Shown one piece after another: positions 1 through 12,775 of a DNA stretch of 64,000 nucleotides. Positions within the stretch are counted from its first letter, which is position 1; each line of letters starts with the position of its first letter. The position numbers and the translations under genes are program-made. The stretch comes from Epiperipatus broadwayi (Eukaryota; Onychophora; Udeonychophora; Euonychophora; Peripatidae), in contig JAQFVV010000993.1 of assembly GCA_028023455.1 (NCBI GenBank), forward strand, positions 65,376 to 129,375. Direction: 5' to 3'. The notes beneath the pieces were generated by a model that saw nothing but the letters and a program-made list of their open reading frames with translations, was not told where the DNA came from and did no database searches.

Positions 1-137
1 ATGAAATAAAAAAGGGTACAGGGGTGATGTGGAGAAGAGAAGCTAAAAATCGGAAAAGATGGATTGAACTAGGAGAGATCTTCATCCTGCAGTGGATTGA
101 TAATGGTTGATAATGATGATGATGATTTATTTTAGAA
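1..137 (+). mobile_element. RTE-type LINE, 3' terminal fragment
   Basis: Decayed 3' end of an RTE-clade LINE, cut by the window edge. The stretch running from a 'gtggagaagagaagc'-like segment to 'cttcatcctgcagtgg' and a short GAT-rich tail (gatgatgatgat) matches the end of the longer RTE copy at 47.4-47.56 kb. RTE elements commonly end in short simple repeats rather than poly(A), which fits. No open frame remains. It lies directly upstream of a second 3' fragment of the same family. Confidence 0.7.
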
Positions 138-242
138 GTTAACGACTGCAAATATTTGATCAGATTATTAATAGAGAGAGAAACATAATGAATAAAAATA
201 ATCATAGAATTAAACGCAGATAAGGTATTTTTGATTAAATAA

Positions 243-680
243 TGTTAAAATATAATATGCCTGTGTGTTTGAAAAGAATAGTTTGTAAAAGCTTTGTTTT
301 ACCATTTCTTACAAATGGATTTGAGATTTGGGCACTCAACAGAAAAGCTTCAAAGTGTTAAGAAAATATGAAATCATGTCTATTAAGAGTATCAAAAAGA
401 AATTGAAAATGAAATACATAGGTACCAGAATAAACAGCTAACACTGATATTATAATACAAAGAAACTGAAATGAAGTTGTGCGGATAAAATTCTAGAAGC
501 GATGGTGAGTGATAGGCAGTAGAAGTTTTAAATTGGATCTTGAAAGCCTTAAAAAGCCTAGACAGGATCAACATATGACAAAGAAAAGAGATTATAGATA
601 AGAAAAACTGAATTAAACTTGGATAGATCTTCATCGTGCAATGAATCAATATTAGTTATAAATGATGATTATTTTTTTTT
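243..680 (+). mobile_element. RTE-type LINE, 5'-truncated 3' fragment
   Basis: A 5'-truncated RTE copy. It begins at the segment encoding the 'PVCLKR'-like peptide, runs through an 'LPFLTNGFEIW'-like stretch corresponding to LTYGSETW in better copies, and ends with the family 3' terminus and a short GAT tail near 660-675. Stops and frameshifts interrupt every frame. Its start point resembles other truncated copies here (25.65 kb), as expected from incomplete target-primed reverse transcription. Confidence 0.7.
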
Positions 681-699
681 ACACTTTATGTTTCATGTT

Positions 700-1460
700 T
701 AGACTTTCTTCAGTGAAGAGCCTTAGTTCTAAAAGCACTGTATCAAGATTCAGATCTGGTACAGAGCTATCGGATTCAGCTTCTTGCTGAGGAAAGCATA
801 GAAAACAATCTGGAGATATTGGATCAGTAACCTTGGTATACAAATTTCAAGGATTCACTAATTACTATAGTTTGCACTAAGTGACACTATTGTATGAAGA
901 AAATTACTACTGGTTTAACAGATTGTTAAGGCATAAGGAATAGTAGTCATGTGATATTTTAGTGGTTTATTATCAATACTAGCCAATGCACATTAGTGAC
1001 TATGGTTATTGAAAAATAAAAGACATTTAAATATATAGATAATGACCCAGATTCAGATCTGTATATACAAGTAAACAAGCATGGATTGAAAACATTATTG
1101 TGTTTACAGTTTGGCTTCATAGCTTTATAATAATCAAAAATATAAAAAATGGCTACTGGAGGACTGCATTAAATCCAAAGATCTGGTTGCAGTCCTCTCT
1201 GATCCATGGCCCTTACTGATAAAACCCATAAGCTAGAAACTACCCTGGGGATATTGGATGAGTAGGCACTAGACAAGGATTTGATCCACCAATCTTCTAG
1301 TAAGAACTGATTACTATGGTTTGCACTAGGTATCACTACTGTCTGGAGAAAGTTGCTTGTATTTTAACAGATTGTGTAAGAATAACAAATGGCGGTCATA
1401 TGATGTTGTAATGATTTTTAGCGTAGATAAATTGTTTCTTGTTATCCACTGGAAAACTCT
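700..1460. repeat. Dispersed repeat R1, inverted plus tandem copies
   Basis: R1 is a dispersed repeat recognised here by internal comparison of six loci. This locus begins with a short minus-oriented piece (about 700-757) that folds back on a plus copy starting near 760. A second plus unit begins near 1190. The landmark 'ggatattggatgagtagg' occurs near 811 (diverged) and 1243, giving a period of about 430 bp. Other R1 landmarks are 'gtcatgtgatattttagtgg' and 'tttgcactaggt'. Both copies of the hammerhead-like segment (near 788 and 1208) are mutated here. No coding capacity is visible and I do not recognise the family. Confidence 0.65.
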
Positions 1461-2817
1461 AGAAGGTTTTCTATCTGAAACTTTGTATTTGCACTCATCT
1501 TTTATAAAATTAATGAACAATCTTAAGATAATCAAGAGTACAAAATTGAAATATGTTTTATGAATATGTCATGTGACAGTATTCAACTACCAATGCAGAT
1601 AAAACACTAAAATATAAAATATTAGCAGTTTCGAAGTAATTAACAAATAAACATAACTATTATTTCCCACATGCATTTCCCAAAATCTTACTCCCACACA
1701 CGTTGCCTTTTTCGCCAATTTTCCAACAGTCTTATCAAAATAAAAATATTGCACAATTTTTGAGCTTAAAATTATATATTAATTATTCATTGGGTGCCTG
1801 GAATCTCAGAGAAATGATAATTAAAAAATAATTGCAAAAATAAAAGTTAAAAAGTGTCTAAAAATATGAATAAGCATAAAAATTAAAATATCAAAAAATG
1901 TTAAAATAATAGTAATCACTAAAAGTAAATAGAAAAATAAGGAATAATGAAATTAAAGAAAAATAACACTATGGGAAGATGATCAAAAATTTAATTCAAA
2001 TACAAACAAGAGTATAATATAATAATAAGTTGTAAGTATATAAACTCATATATTTTTCCTATGCTGGTGTTTTTCTAATGTTATAAGTAATTGACATATA
2101 ATAAAAAATGCGTCCATCATTCTTTCTAGGTAGATGCTAAGATTAAGCAGCAAATTAAGATATTAAATATAATAAAGTGTTCCAAATGAAGTATTAAAAT
2201 ACATGTTAAATGGAAATTATTTATTAAGAATTAATATTAACAGAAGTTTTACTTTCTAATGGAATATTAAAAAAGACTATTTTAAATTCACTTTCTAAGC
2301 TACTTAAGAGGTTAATTTTTAATCACCCACATTTCCTCCTACTCTCTGACTATAAATATTAAATGATACTTAGAAAAATATGGCTCTTCGTATCCCACCA
2401 GGGAGTTGTGTTCAGATAAAAACACAACTTTTTTAATCTTTGTAATGTATATATAAAACATATATAGAACGAATGATTTATTTATATAACGCTATTTTTT
2501 AGAACTGTAATAATAATTAGAAACTTCTACTTGTCAATCTTATGTCCTGAGTTTGAATACATGCCAGTTTAAAGTAAAATATTTTTAAGGTTTTAATCAG
2601 GTTAAGAATTCTTTTCAGATAGAAAGTTCATAGCAAAATCAGATAATAATATAATACGGGTCAGTAAAAGGATATCTAACTGATTTTAGCTGCGGAATAA
2701 AATAACGATGGAAAAATCTATCAAGTCCTCGCTACCTGAAATTACAAAACTTGGTAATTAATATCATACATTTTCCATTTTCTATAAATATTTTATACGG
2801 TAATGTGTTATTTAAGT
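1461..2817. other. AT-rich non-coding stretch
   Basis: I see no coding frame, RNA gene or recognisable repeat. Composition is strongly A+T with short homopolymer and TA-rich runs. Confidence 0.5.
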
Positions 2818-2918
2818 ACTGTTATCTATCTATCTATCTATCTATCTGTCTGTCTGTCTATCTATCTATCCATCCATCCATCCATCCATCCATCCATCCA
2901 TCTATCTATCTATCTATA
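2818..2918 (+). repeat. Compound microsatellite (TATC)n(TGTC)n(CATC)n(TATC)n
   Basis: Uninterrupted tetranucleotide blocks: TATC/CTAT, then a short CTGT block, CTAT again, about nine CATC units, and TATC again. The reading frame across it, which gives runs of YLSI and HPSI, is an artefact of the repeat. It directly abuts the fold-back element beginning near 2918. Confidence 0.95.
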
Positions 2919-3090
2919 ATAAAAACACACAATTGTTTCTTTATAAAGCTGCTTTAATATTTCAACCAGCAGACTGGTTTTCATCAGAAAGCACAGCAAA
3001 ATGGCTATTTCCCAAATTTAAATGCTAAAATATTACAAACCATTAAAGCAGCTTTATAGAGAAGTAATTGTGTGTTTTTTATTATGTTTT
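2918..3090 (-). repeat. Fold-back element with hammerhead-like motif
   Basis: Two arms in inverted orientation (about 2920-2957 and 3040-3085) share 'aaagcagcttta' and 'aattgtgtgtttt'. On the minus strand the left arm holds CTGATGA (2981-2987), one extra A, a six-pair hairpin AACCAG/CTGGTT (2974-2979 with 2964-2969) and GAAA (2960-2963). Flanking GCTTT (2988-2992) pairs with AAAGC (2951-2955), and GCT/AGC extends this past a two-base bulge. The right arm resumes homology at about the point where a hammerhead would cleave. Element class is unknown. Confidence 0.6.
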
Positions 3091-6000
3091 TATTTTCCCT
3101 TTAGTTAGTTCGTACATTTATTATATATATTGTGCCCTTTTATATGGGTCTCCATATAATTGTTGTATCCATTTATAAAAAATTTTAAATTTAAGATATA
3201 TTTAGTTATATGATTTTAGTTTTATTTATGACAATCTTTTTAAAAAGTGTAACTAAAGTAATTCATGAGTATTTGATATGTGAAAATTGTGCTGATGTTT
3301 GAGAGAGACATTTCAATGGGAATGATAATAGTATATGGTTGGGAAAACTGGCCATAAGCAATACTACATTAATAAATTTAATAAATAAATGTTTAAAGTT
3401 AAAGTTTTAAAAGACAAGTTAAAATTAAATGCATATATTTATTGTTGATAAAAATTAGTATTTAATAAATGAATATAAATATTTTAATTATTAGTATTAC
3501 ATGATAAAAGATTAATATTTGATTTTAATAATATCAAAGTATTACTTTAAAAATTGTTATAAGATATTATTTATTTTAAAATATTTATTTTAAAAAATGT
3601 ATTGTTAGTTTATTTTTAGATTATTACAAGCGTTTGTAGCTTTATTGTAAAACACAGATGTTAATTTAAATACGTACACACATGCTTGGGAGTTTTTTAG
3701 TAAAGTTGCAAAACTATTTTAAAAATTCTGTTATAAAATTTATAAATATTATTTTGGCTATCATGAAATAAAAATAAAGATAATTAATGTGAAATATTAA
3801 ATCTGTTTTTAAAATACTGTTTAAAACATAACGAATAAAAATAGACTTAGTTTGTTTATAAAAATAATCTTATAAAAGTTAAACGTAAAAGTTAAGTAAG
3901 AAAGTATATTTTTAAAAAATGTTTAATAGATCTAAATAAATAATGAATATTAATTTAAGAATTTAATAATGTGATAAATAATAAATATTAAAAAAGTCAT
4001 TATTTATTTTTAATTCTGTCTTGTTGGTGAAATATGTAAATAAGCTAGCAAGTCAATTGTTTAATTCACCAATCAAGTGGGAGTTTTCTTCTGGTATAAA
4101 ACCAAGGTTCAATTGTTAGGAGGTGACTTGTGATTGAAATTCTTAAAGTAAAAGTTGCTATTAAAAATAGCTAAGTGATTATAGACGCTCTAAAAATCGT
4201 TTTTAAAATTATTAGAGAGTAATTTTTAATATAATTTATAAAAGTTACCAATGAACATGCAGTGTTAATTTATTGTAGTTCCCTATTAATCGTTTCCTTA
4301 CTGAAGCTCAATTTACTATCAAATAATCATGAAGACATCATATGAGGATAAAATATATTGGAGACTTTGCGCTAAAAATTTAACAAACGCTGGATTGACT
4401 AGCAGAGTTATTATATGCCTAAAAGTAATACGTTGGACTTTGTATAAATTTAAAAGCTAATAGTAGTTGATTTTTATAAATTAGATATTTAAAAGCATGA
4501 AAATACTTCTTTATGAAGAAAGTATTTATTAATTATAAATCTAAGTATATAACTTAGTAAAGATGATAAATAGCAATGATTATATAAATGTTTGCCTTGT
4601 TAAGTCTTTATAGTTTAAAAGACTAAATTTTGATAGTTTTATAAGGCAAATAAATCGGAAGTTAATTGGCCAAGAAATACTTATAAGTAAGAAATTATTG
4701 AATTATTAAAGTCTAAACGCTGGTCGTATAGAAGACTCTAAAAATAATCTTACCTAATATCTGTTATGGAGTGCGCAAATCAATTACATATGGATATCCA
4801 AGTAAAGTTAGAAAATAATTAAACAAGAACTTATAAATTATAAACTAATGCTAAAAAATAATAACTTTAAAATAATTTTCCTATAAAGAAGAAAATATGG
4901 ATCCTATAAACTATTTTAATTTTATTTTGTTTATGGTGGAACTAACTCTGACTTTTATTTTTATTTTATTTTTTAAAAAAAGAACGTTTTCATTTTCTTC
5001 ATTTAAAACTTTTAATAAACACGTGATGTACCGGAAAAGGAAGTAATGTTTAGTGAAAATTTGTGCCTAGGAAAAAGAACAATAACAACTGAATGAAAAC
5101 ACCGTTGGATGTTACGTAATATGTCTTGATTATTAACTAACATAAATATTAATTAATTATTGGTTTATTAAAGATAGGAAAGGTACATTTACATTTTTTT
5201 TTTAAAAAATAATAACTAAATACTAATATAATTTTTATTGCTTAAAGTTTATTTTATAATTATACAACACGTAATATTTTAAAGAATAATTGTTGAGTGT
5301 GAATGTGAAATTATTTTGTAAACTGGAATCCTGGAGGACATCTTGTGACGGACTGTACATTGAAGTATTATTTATGGTAAAATTGTGTAATAATAATAAT
5401 GATTTGATGTATTTACTATGTTTTCTTTAGATCAACCAAATGTTATATGATTATTGAATGAATGTATTAATATTTAAATAATGTACACGCATAACAGTAA
5501 AAATAGCAGTTTTATTTTAATATGCATATTTTAAATTGATGATATAAATTTAGTACAACGTAATATGATACCCTAGAAATAATTATATGATTCTTTCGTG
5601 AATGAATTTCAATGTTTCTGTTCCAATATTAGAAATAAGATTTATTATACTAGTGTAAGTTTTTTTTTTTTTTTCTTTTAAAGTTAGTAAGAAGTATATA
5701 AGGTCTATATATTTTATTTTTTATTTTTATTAGATGAGTTACGTTAAGTTTACATAGAAATTTTATATTTTTGATTGAGGGCTTATTGTAAATATATGAT
5801 GAGGTATAGGAGAGTTTGAATCGTTATTATTTTTTGTTTTTTAAAATTGGTCATTTGTTTTACTGAAATTAGGTAGGGTTAAAATGACTTTTGTAGGTAG
5901 TAGTTTTATAACGGAATAGGAATAATAAGTAAAGAAAAGTAATGAGTTAAAATGGCAAAGAATCATAGAATTTTGTTTAACATTATACTTTATAAAAGTT

Positions 6001-8130
6001 GAAATTATTGAATAATTTTAAAATATTATTTTTAAAAAAAATACATATACGTATTGCATATTTTAATAAGACATGTAGTATGACATTATATCAGAATGAA
6101 ATAAACAGTGATAGTCAATAATTGATATTATACTACAAAATTATATCAGTTTATACATTAATTAATATTTGAGTCATACTGATAATAAATATAATACAGC
6201 CTTATACACTATAATATAAATAACAGTAGGACTTAAGTGAAATAGCATTTAATTATTAAAGTTGGTTTACTTACATACATGCTACATGAATGATATCTGA
6301 CATAGAATCTTTCTTATATTAATTGATAATAAGTAATGTTTATGTAAATTAAAGTCATAAACTTAATTGAATTTTATTAATAAAACATTTTTCTGAAATG
6401 TATAAATTATCTGCTTATAGTTATGGAAATAGTAACAGTGTAAAAAATCTTGTAATCTTATTTTTCTTATTTTGTTTATTTTCTTTAATTTTATTTAAAT
6501 GTAAATAGTGTAAATAAATTATTTGTTAACGTTGATGTAAATAAATTTGTTAAGTTGTTTTAAAAGATGTGTTGAGTTCATTATTTTACACCATAGCATT
6601 TGACAACAGATAATTTGAATAAACATAATATTTGCACAATATGAATTTATTATTTTATTATTTGAGAAAGAAACACAATATTTTCTTAATATAATTTATA
6701 GAAATTGATTGACATTAACATATGATATTACAATGGTCATAAAATAATTATAATGCACAATATAAGAGTATAATACTATTTATTGCCACAAATTATTAAA
6801 TTATAAGATTTTGGTCTATTTTAAAATTAAGATACTATATGGAAATGAAAGACATGCATATGATCTATTTATTTTCTTAATGATTAAAAGTATAACCCAG
6901 TAGATAAGATTAAGATATACCCTAAAGATTATTATTGTTAGTGATTATTATTAGAATAAGTTAGGTGTATTTAGGTTTGATATTAAATCCCTTATCATTC
7001 CTATCTACATGAATTATTATTACTTTAAGATAATTAGAAGAACCTGAGATCATTTAATTATAGTTCCTTAACAATAGATTGAGATTTATTTATCTATTAT
7101 TATTAAAGATAATAATTTGTAAAAGCCATAAGAATGCTGTAGAGTTAGTAATGAGATAATAAAGAAGTATTAGTATTCTTATGCCATTGAGACAGTGTCT
7201 TGGAGAGACATTGACTCAATGTAAATCTGATTACCAATTGTAACTTCACTTCACAGTCTCATGATTTTAATTAAATACTTATTTAATTAGTACATTATAT
7301 TGAACTATCTTAATCTAATAAGTTATAATAGTATAAAAATATATTAAAGATATTTGTACATATTTTAGCCGAGCATAATGATTTGATTGAGCTAGTCATA
7401 TTTTTAAATTATATCATATATCGAGAAGTGAGGGTACAATATATATGTTTTTCTAATGTGTGCATAAGCCATACATGTAATAAATAATACAATTGCCTTG
7501 TGTGTGATATGTTTAAACATAATGTTAATGATATTTATTACAATCCACAAAACTCCATGATGAAGAATAAATTATGTTTAATAATATCTGCCTCCTTTTT
7601 ACATCGATATTTTTTAATCACATGCTCAGAAATCAAGTTTAGTTAATAATAAATGTTAGAAAATTTACAAAACCCACAGAATAAAGATCATTGATATGGT
7701 ATTTATATTTAAATATTTTTTCTTTATACATTTATCATACACACCCCCATTTAATATTAAGTTAAAATAATATTGCTATATTTCCCTTGTGTATTAATAT
7801 TAACATTTTCTGCCATTATCCTACCGACCAAACCAGATTGTTAAAATCACATTTTATGGAATGTCATGCTCTTATAAATTTTTTTATCATTATTCTTATT
7901 TGACTTCTTAATTTATACAATAATTTTAAGATTTTTTAAAATTTTATTTACATTTTTTCTCAAGAGATTGAGCTATTTAGTTGCATACCATTTCTTTGCC
8001 AAGAGAAGTCACAGTGCATCACATCACATCATTTATAATTTTTACATTTTTATTTTTAATAGGAACTACTTTTTGTTAGATATTATTAATTGACTTCCTA
8101 ATTTTTAAAACACAATTGACAAAAATATGT
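3091..8130. other. Long AT-rich stretch without recognisable features
   Basis: About 5 kb of very AT-rich DNA with many short ATTTA/TAAAT blocks. No frame longer than chance, tRNA-like box pair or strong inverted repeat was seen. Unrecognised ancient repeats may be present. Confidence 0.45.
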
Positions 8131-8135
8131 AAGTA

Positions 8136-9019
8136 CACCTGGGTCTCATTTTATGTGGTAGATAGGTTCCTCAGAAAACACCACAAAAGAAATCACACAA
8201 AAATAGACTTAACTTACCTTGAAAAATGGGGGATAGGTTCTGTAATTTTCAGACATCACATAAAAGCAAAGCAACAAGGAAAAATTACTTTAAAATTTGG
8301 ATTAAAAAAAAAAAAGAAAATAAAGTATGACTAATAAAAAATTTCAAATATTTAAAAAAAATTAATACAAGACAAACTTTTTTATTGACTACAGTATTTA
8401 ATTTTACATTTTTCATACATATTTTAATCATTATCGCTATTTGACAATATGAGTTCATTTGTGAACTGGTAAGAAATCAGATTTGTGACATGTGTACAAC
8501 TAGCGCCACTTTCAGTCTTGTGTTGTGTTAATGGTTTTCTGTTTCTATATTAAAAAAATGAAATCACAATCAAAACAAAAAGATTATACATTATCATTAA
8601 AAAGATTATTTTCAGTTTACAAAATCAATAAAATCTTCATTATTTATTTTAACAATCTAAAAAATTATTTATTTCTGTTATATCTAACAAAATATGTTTT
8701 AAAAGTTTAAAATTTTTGAATATTTATTGTGATATTTTTATATGCAAGTATAAATCTATTATTATGTATTCATTAGTATAAATAGGTTATTTACATAGAA
8801 GCTAAGATTCTAAATAGAGCTTCAGACCATATTCACAGCTGCTAATATAACATTATATTTTTGAGAAAAAAAATTTCAAGTCAAAATAAGTTATTAATAA
8901 TTTAAATTTCTTGATATCTAATTAATATAGTGAAATATGAAAGATATTAAGAAGAAACATGAATCACATAACTTCAAAATCCATTAAAATAATCCGCATA
9001 AAACGAGACCCAAGTATAA
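8136..9019. mobile_element. Pogo/Tigger-like inverted-repeat DNA element, copy 1
   Basis: Terminal inverted repeats: the left end reads 'cacctgggtctcatttta' and the right end is the inverse of 'cttgggtctcgttttatgcg'. The outer ends are flanked by TA, consistent with a TA target duplication. The interior is homologous to the element at 27.8-28.9 kb, for example the 'atacaagacaaactttttt' segment and a shared 'caactagcgc' block. The GCG-containing TIR style resembles pogo/Tigger (Tc1/mariner superfamily) non-autonomous elements; that assignment is inference. The 72-codon frame at its left end looks fortuitous. Confidence 0.65.
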
Positions 9020-9451
9020 ACACTTTTTAAATTTTATTAATAGTTAGTGTTTATCAATAATAAATTTTAATTAATAATCAAAATACTAAAAAATAACATT
9101 ATATTTTTAGTATAAACATTTATTATGATGTTAATAAAAATTTGCAAATACATAAAACTTTATTTTTTATAAAAATGCTTTAAACTTTTTTTATTTTCAT
9201 TTTTAATTTTGAAAATATAAAGATAGAAATATATTATATAAATACATTTCCTTTAACAAATACACTAAAAAATTAGGTCTGAATATCTATCTTTAAACCT
9301 AGCCTAAAATGATTTTTTTCAAGAGATCATGGTTAGAAGGTTAAAATGTATGGATATTAATACACTATAAAATGCACATGGAAGAATATCTATTAAAAAT
9401 ATAATGGTACTAATAAATATGCTCCATATGCTAATTTACTTTTTAAGGAAT

Positions 9452-9511
9452 CATTATTTCTAATCTTTGTTATATATATATATATATATATATATATAAC
9501 AAAGATCAAGA

Positions 9512-9550
<39 letters not shown>
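9452..9550. repeat. AT-rich palindrome followed by (TA)n
   Basis: Arms 'tctaatctttgtta' and 'taacaaagatcaaga' flank a central (TA)n. A further (TA)n of about 17 units follows. The sequence could extrude as a cruciform, like palindromic AT-rich repeats described in other animals. Confidence 0.8.
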
Positions 9551-9553
<3 letters not shown>

Positions 9554-10539
9554 ATTTTGACAAATGAACAAATAAATCATACAGAAAACAAAACTTTTTT
9601 TTAAAAAAATTATTTCACCGAGAAATAACTTTCAATATCAATTTATTTCTATTTCAAATCACGAAGTAAGGTTAACACCATTCAATCATGGTATTGCATA
9701 TAAACAATTTTTTAATGTTTTTTATACATTATGCAAAATCACTTGAGTGTTGTCATTATTAGTGCACCTGTTTGTTTCAAAGAGAATAGTTTGGTTGCAA
9801 CAAAAGTTATCTCTTTCTTGGGGAAACTTTTATAAAGCTGATTTGTTTTTTTCAGAAGAGGGCTGGCTATTCCATCATGATCTAAAGATAAATCAATCAA
9901 TCAAATATTTGAAAAAAACCATAAAAATCCATCTGTAAATTTTATGTGTTTAAAAACAATTTTTTTATATATTTTTTATTGACGTTTAAAAGAAAACTTT
10001 TAAAAATATATAGAAAAATATTTTGAGAGTATTCTACTTTTCTTCTTTTAATTAACTTAATTAAAAAAGTATAAAATGAAAAAAATAATTAGCAAAACAT
10101 ATTTTTAAAGTTATCTTCAGCTAATTTATATTAATTAAGATTCTTATGTTATGCTATTTAAAACTCATTTTTAGCTAAAAATAAATAACTTTGATTTAAT
10201 GTTTTTTTTAAGAGACGTGTATACTAATGAAGCAATTTATATCATATACACCTCACTTTATATATATACTTCAGAGAAATGAACTCTTGATGCATCATAC
10301 ATAAGTAGCATGCAAAGTCATGCAGCATCAATGTCTAGTTGCTAAGATACAAAAATGAATTCACTGTATACATGTATATACACACTTACATGGACTAAGT
10401 TGTAACAAGTCTTTAATAAAATGCTGGTCAGTGACTGACTACAAAAGTTTCTTCATGTATGTGGTCAGCCAATATTATTTTTGGTGAGACTTTATTCAAT
10501 TTCTTCAAAGATAATGTGTCCATGGAAGTTGTCATGAGT
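9551..10539. other. AT-rich non-coding stretch
   Basis: No gene or clear repeat. Short frames near 9747 and 10428 have no recognisable domain. Confidence 0.4.
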
Positions 10540-11110
10540 TTTAAAATACAATAGCAAGCTTCCCATACAGTAGTGCTATCTAATGCAAGCCTTAGTAATA
10601 AGTGGATGCAAAAAGGTTTGTGCATAAAATTCCTATCTGGTGGTGCCTATTTATCCAATATTCAAACAGGCAAAAATCTCTATACATATTGCCACTCAGT
10701 GCAAGCCAGAGTAATCAATGGATACCAGAAGGCTTGTGCATAAAATCCCCATGTAGTGCCTACTCATCCAATATCCCCAAACTAGTTTTTGGTTTTTGGT
10801 CTTCATCGGGGAGGAGCCTTAAATCTGAGAGCACTGCACCTAGATCATAGGCTGTTAAGATCTAGGAGCAATGCTCTCAGATTCAAGGCTCCTCACTGAT
10901 GAAATCCACAAGCTAGAAACTAGTCTGAGGATATTGGATGAGTAGGCACACTAGATAGGGATATTATACACAAACTTCCCTGCATCCATTGAATACTAGG
11001 GCTTGTACCAAATGGCGCTATTGTATGAAGAGTTTTCTATTGTATTAACAGCTTGCATAAGCATAGATAATAGTGATCATGTGATGGTTTATTGCTTTTA
11101 AAATGAGAAC
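10540..11110. repeat. R1 repeat, head-to-head inverted copies
   Basis: Two partial minus-strand R1 units (about 10540-10660 and 10680-10855) are followed by a plus-strand unit (about 10858-11110), making a near-palindrome centred near 10857. The plus copy keeps a well-formed hammerhead-like block at 10891-10930, annotated separately. Landmarks 'ggatattggatgagtagg' (plus) and its inverse near 10760-10780 define the orientations. Confidence 0.7.
10891..10930 (+). ncRNA. Hammerhead-ribozyme-like motif within R1
   Basis: CCTCA (10891-10895) and TGAGG (10926-10930) can form a perfect five-pair stem I. Between them lie CTGATGA (10896-10902), a weak 13-base hairpin region, GAAA (10916-10919), then C, TA and GTC (10923-10925). 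GTC is the classical cleavage triplet in the expected position. Stem III would be only AC/GT with a two-base loop; ACTAGT is self-complementary, as in hammerheads reported to act as dimers. Stem II is degraded (a short AG/CT-type pairing next to an A.A mismatch), so this copy may be inactive. Confidence 0.5.
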
Positions 11111-12250
11111 AGGTAAATATGTGTTTTTATTACATGTTTAATGGTATTTTGGCCAGTTATAGATAAGAAAAGTTATTTATTGTCAATGAATGTCAAATTA
11201 GTAAAAATATTGTAAGTGAATAGAGCAGGATTTCATAACATAGGAGAAAACCATGCGACCTTTATTCAAATTGACTGGCCTTTTGAGAATTTCTACAAAT
11301 GTTTGCATAGTATTTATATCAGCCTTATAATTGAGCTAATATACTTAAATTAAAAAACTTTGGAATTTTTTACATATCTAAAATATAGATATAGTTACAC
11401 CATAGTCATGTAAGTATTCTATATAAGTCATCACTTTTATAAAATTCATCTATCTATTTGTCCATTACATTCTCCAAATAAATAAATAAATAGATGCATG
11501 GACATAAGAATCACAAATTATAATAAGTTACTTATCAAAAATCAATCACATCTACTTTCACTTTACATCTTCTAGATATGGATTATATCACTACTTTAAT
11601 TATTATACTGCGCTTTCAATGACACTAGTGAAGCTATATTTTAATTATGTTTTATTCTGGTTTAGAGCTTTCAGGGCATATATGCTCCCATATTTATAGC
11701 CTGTGTCATACTTTATTTTGTGTTAGCATTAATGTATGCAAATATATGCAAATTAATCCCCCAGCCCATTTCTTGGAAATCGAGAAGCATGAATCCCATC
11801 TATTGATGGCATCAGGGCGATTGCAATAAAATATGATTTTTTTATTTTTGCGTTTGGCATTATTTCTTTCCAAGCCCATGATTTCAGCATTGGTGGGTTA
11901 CAAATTGTGGTTAGATGTTTTTTGGTGTTCTAGGAATGTTTAACTGCCTTCATTTTTAGTGGAGATCTGTTATATACATACATGTGTTGAGATGTTCTGG
12001 TAGTGACAGTTAGTGTTAAACGTTAGAGACATGAATGATTTTTCATCTTTGGTTTTTTTTCTATCCAACGTTGGGCTAAATATTGACGAATGTGGAATAG
12101 TTAGTTGAGTTCGCTATAGGTCAGTTTTACCTGTAGAAAAAAATCTAAGTCTTTGGCAAAGAATTTCACTTGGCCCAAATTCATTCCAGCGCATAAATCT
12201 AGCAGTCAACAACAAAGTGTCCATATTATTAATTTTCATAAAAGAAATTA
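11111..12250. other. Non-coding stretch without recognised features
   Basis: Slightly less AT-biased than the preceding DNA. No domain was recognisable in the 60-codon frame near 11647. Confidence 0.35.
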
Positions 12251-12252
12251 TT

Positions 12253-12362
12253 TATTTATTGTGCTAAATATTTTTATTCCCGTATAATAGGATTAAAACT
12301 TTCTTTATATATATAAATAAATAAAATAAGAAGGGAATAAATATTGTTGATCGCGCAATAAT
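12253..12362. repeat. Small imperfect inverted repeat
   Basis: Left 'ttattgtgctaaatattttt' is an imperfect inverse of the right segment ending 'gcgcaataa', and the two are followed and preceded by 'attccc' and 'gggaat' respectively. This could be a small MITE or chance in AT-rich DNA. Confidence 0.35.
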
Positions 12363-12775
12363 TTAAAAAACGAACGAAGAATGATTTTGACGTTATCGCT
12401 GTGTTCAATTAAGGGTTAAGAATTTAGCGGTCAACATGTTTTTTGTGTGGAAGTGGGAGGAACAGGAGGGAATGTTTAAGCTAGTTAATAAATGACTACA
12501 ATTCGTATAGCAATTTTTTAAATGTTCAATTAAGGTTTTACGCATTACATTTTAAACGATTTAAAAGCTTTTAAAAAACACAATTGTAGCATCGCAACTT
12601 TTTTTTAATGTTATTAAGTTTCTATTTTACTATTTTAACTCATCGCTTTAACTGTATAAATGATCATCTGCCATTTATTAATAATTATCATATATAAATT
12701 AATTTTTCTTTTTAAAAAAAATATTAAAAAGAACAATAGAAAAGAATAATCGAATGTTTTATTTCTCCAGAATTC

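Noticed and set aside
2751-2957. 68-codon frame with YLSI/HPSI repeats
   Set aside because: Translation of a tetranucleotide microsatellite.
8116-8334. 72-codon frame at the left end of the pogo-like element
   Set aside because: The homologous copy at 27.8 kb does not keep it, and no transposase motif is present.
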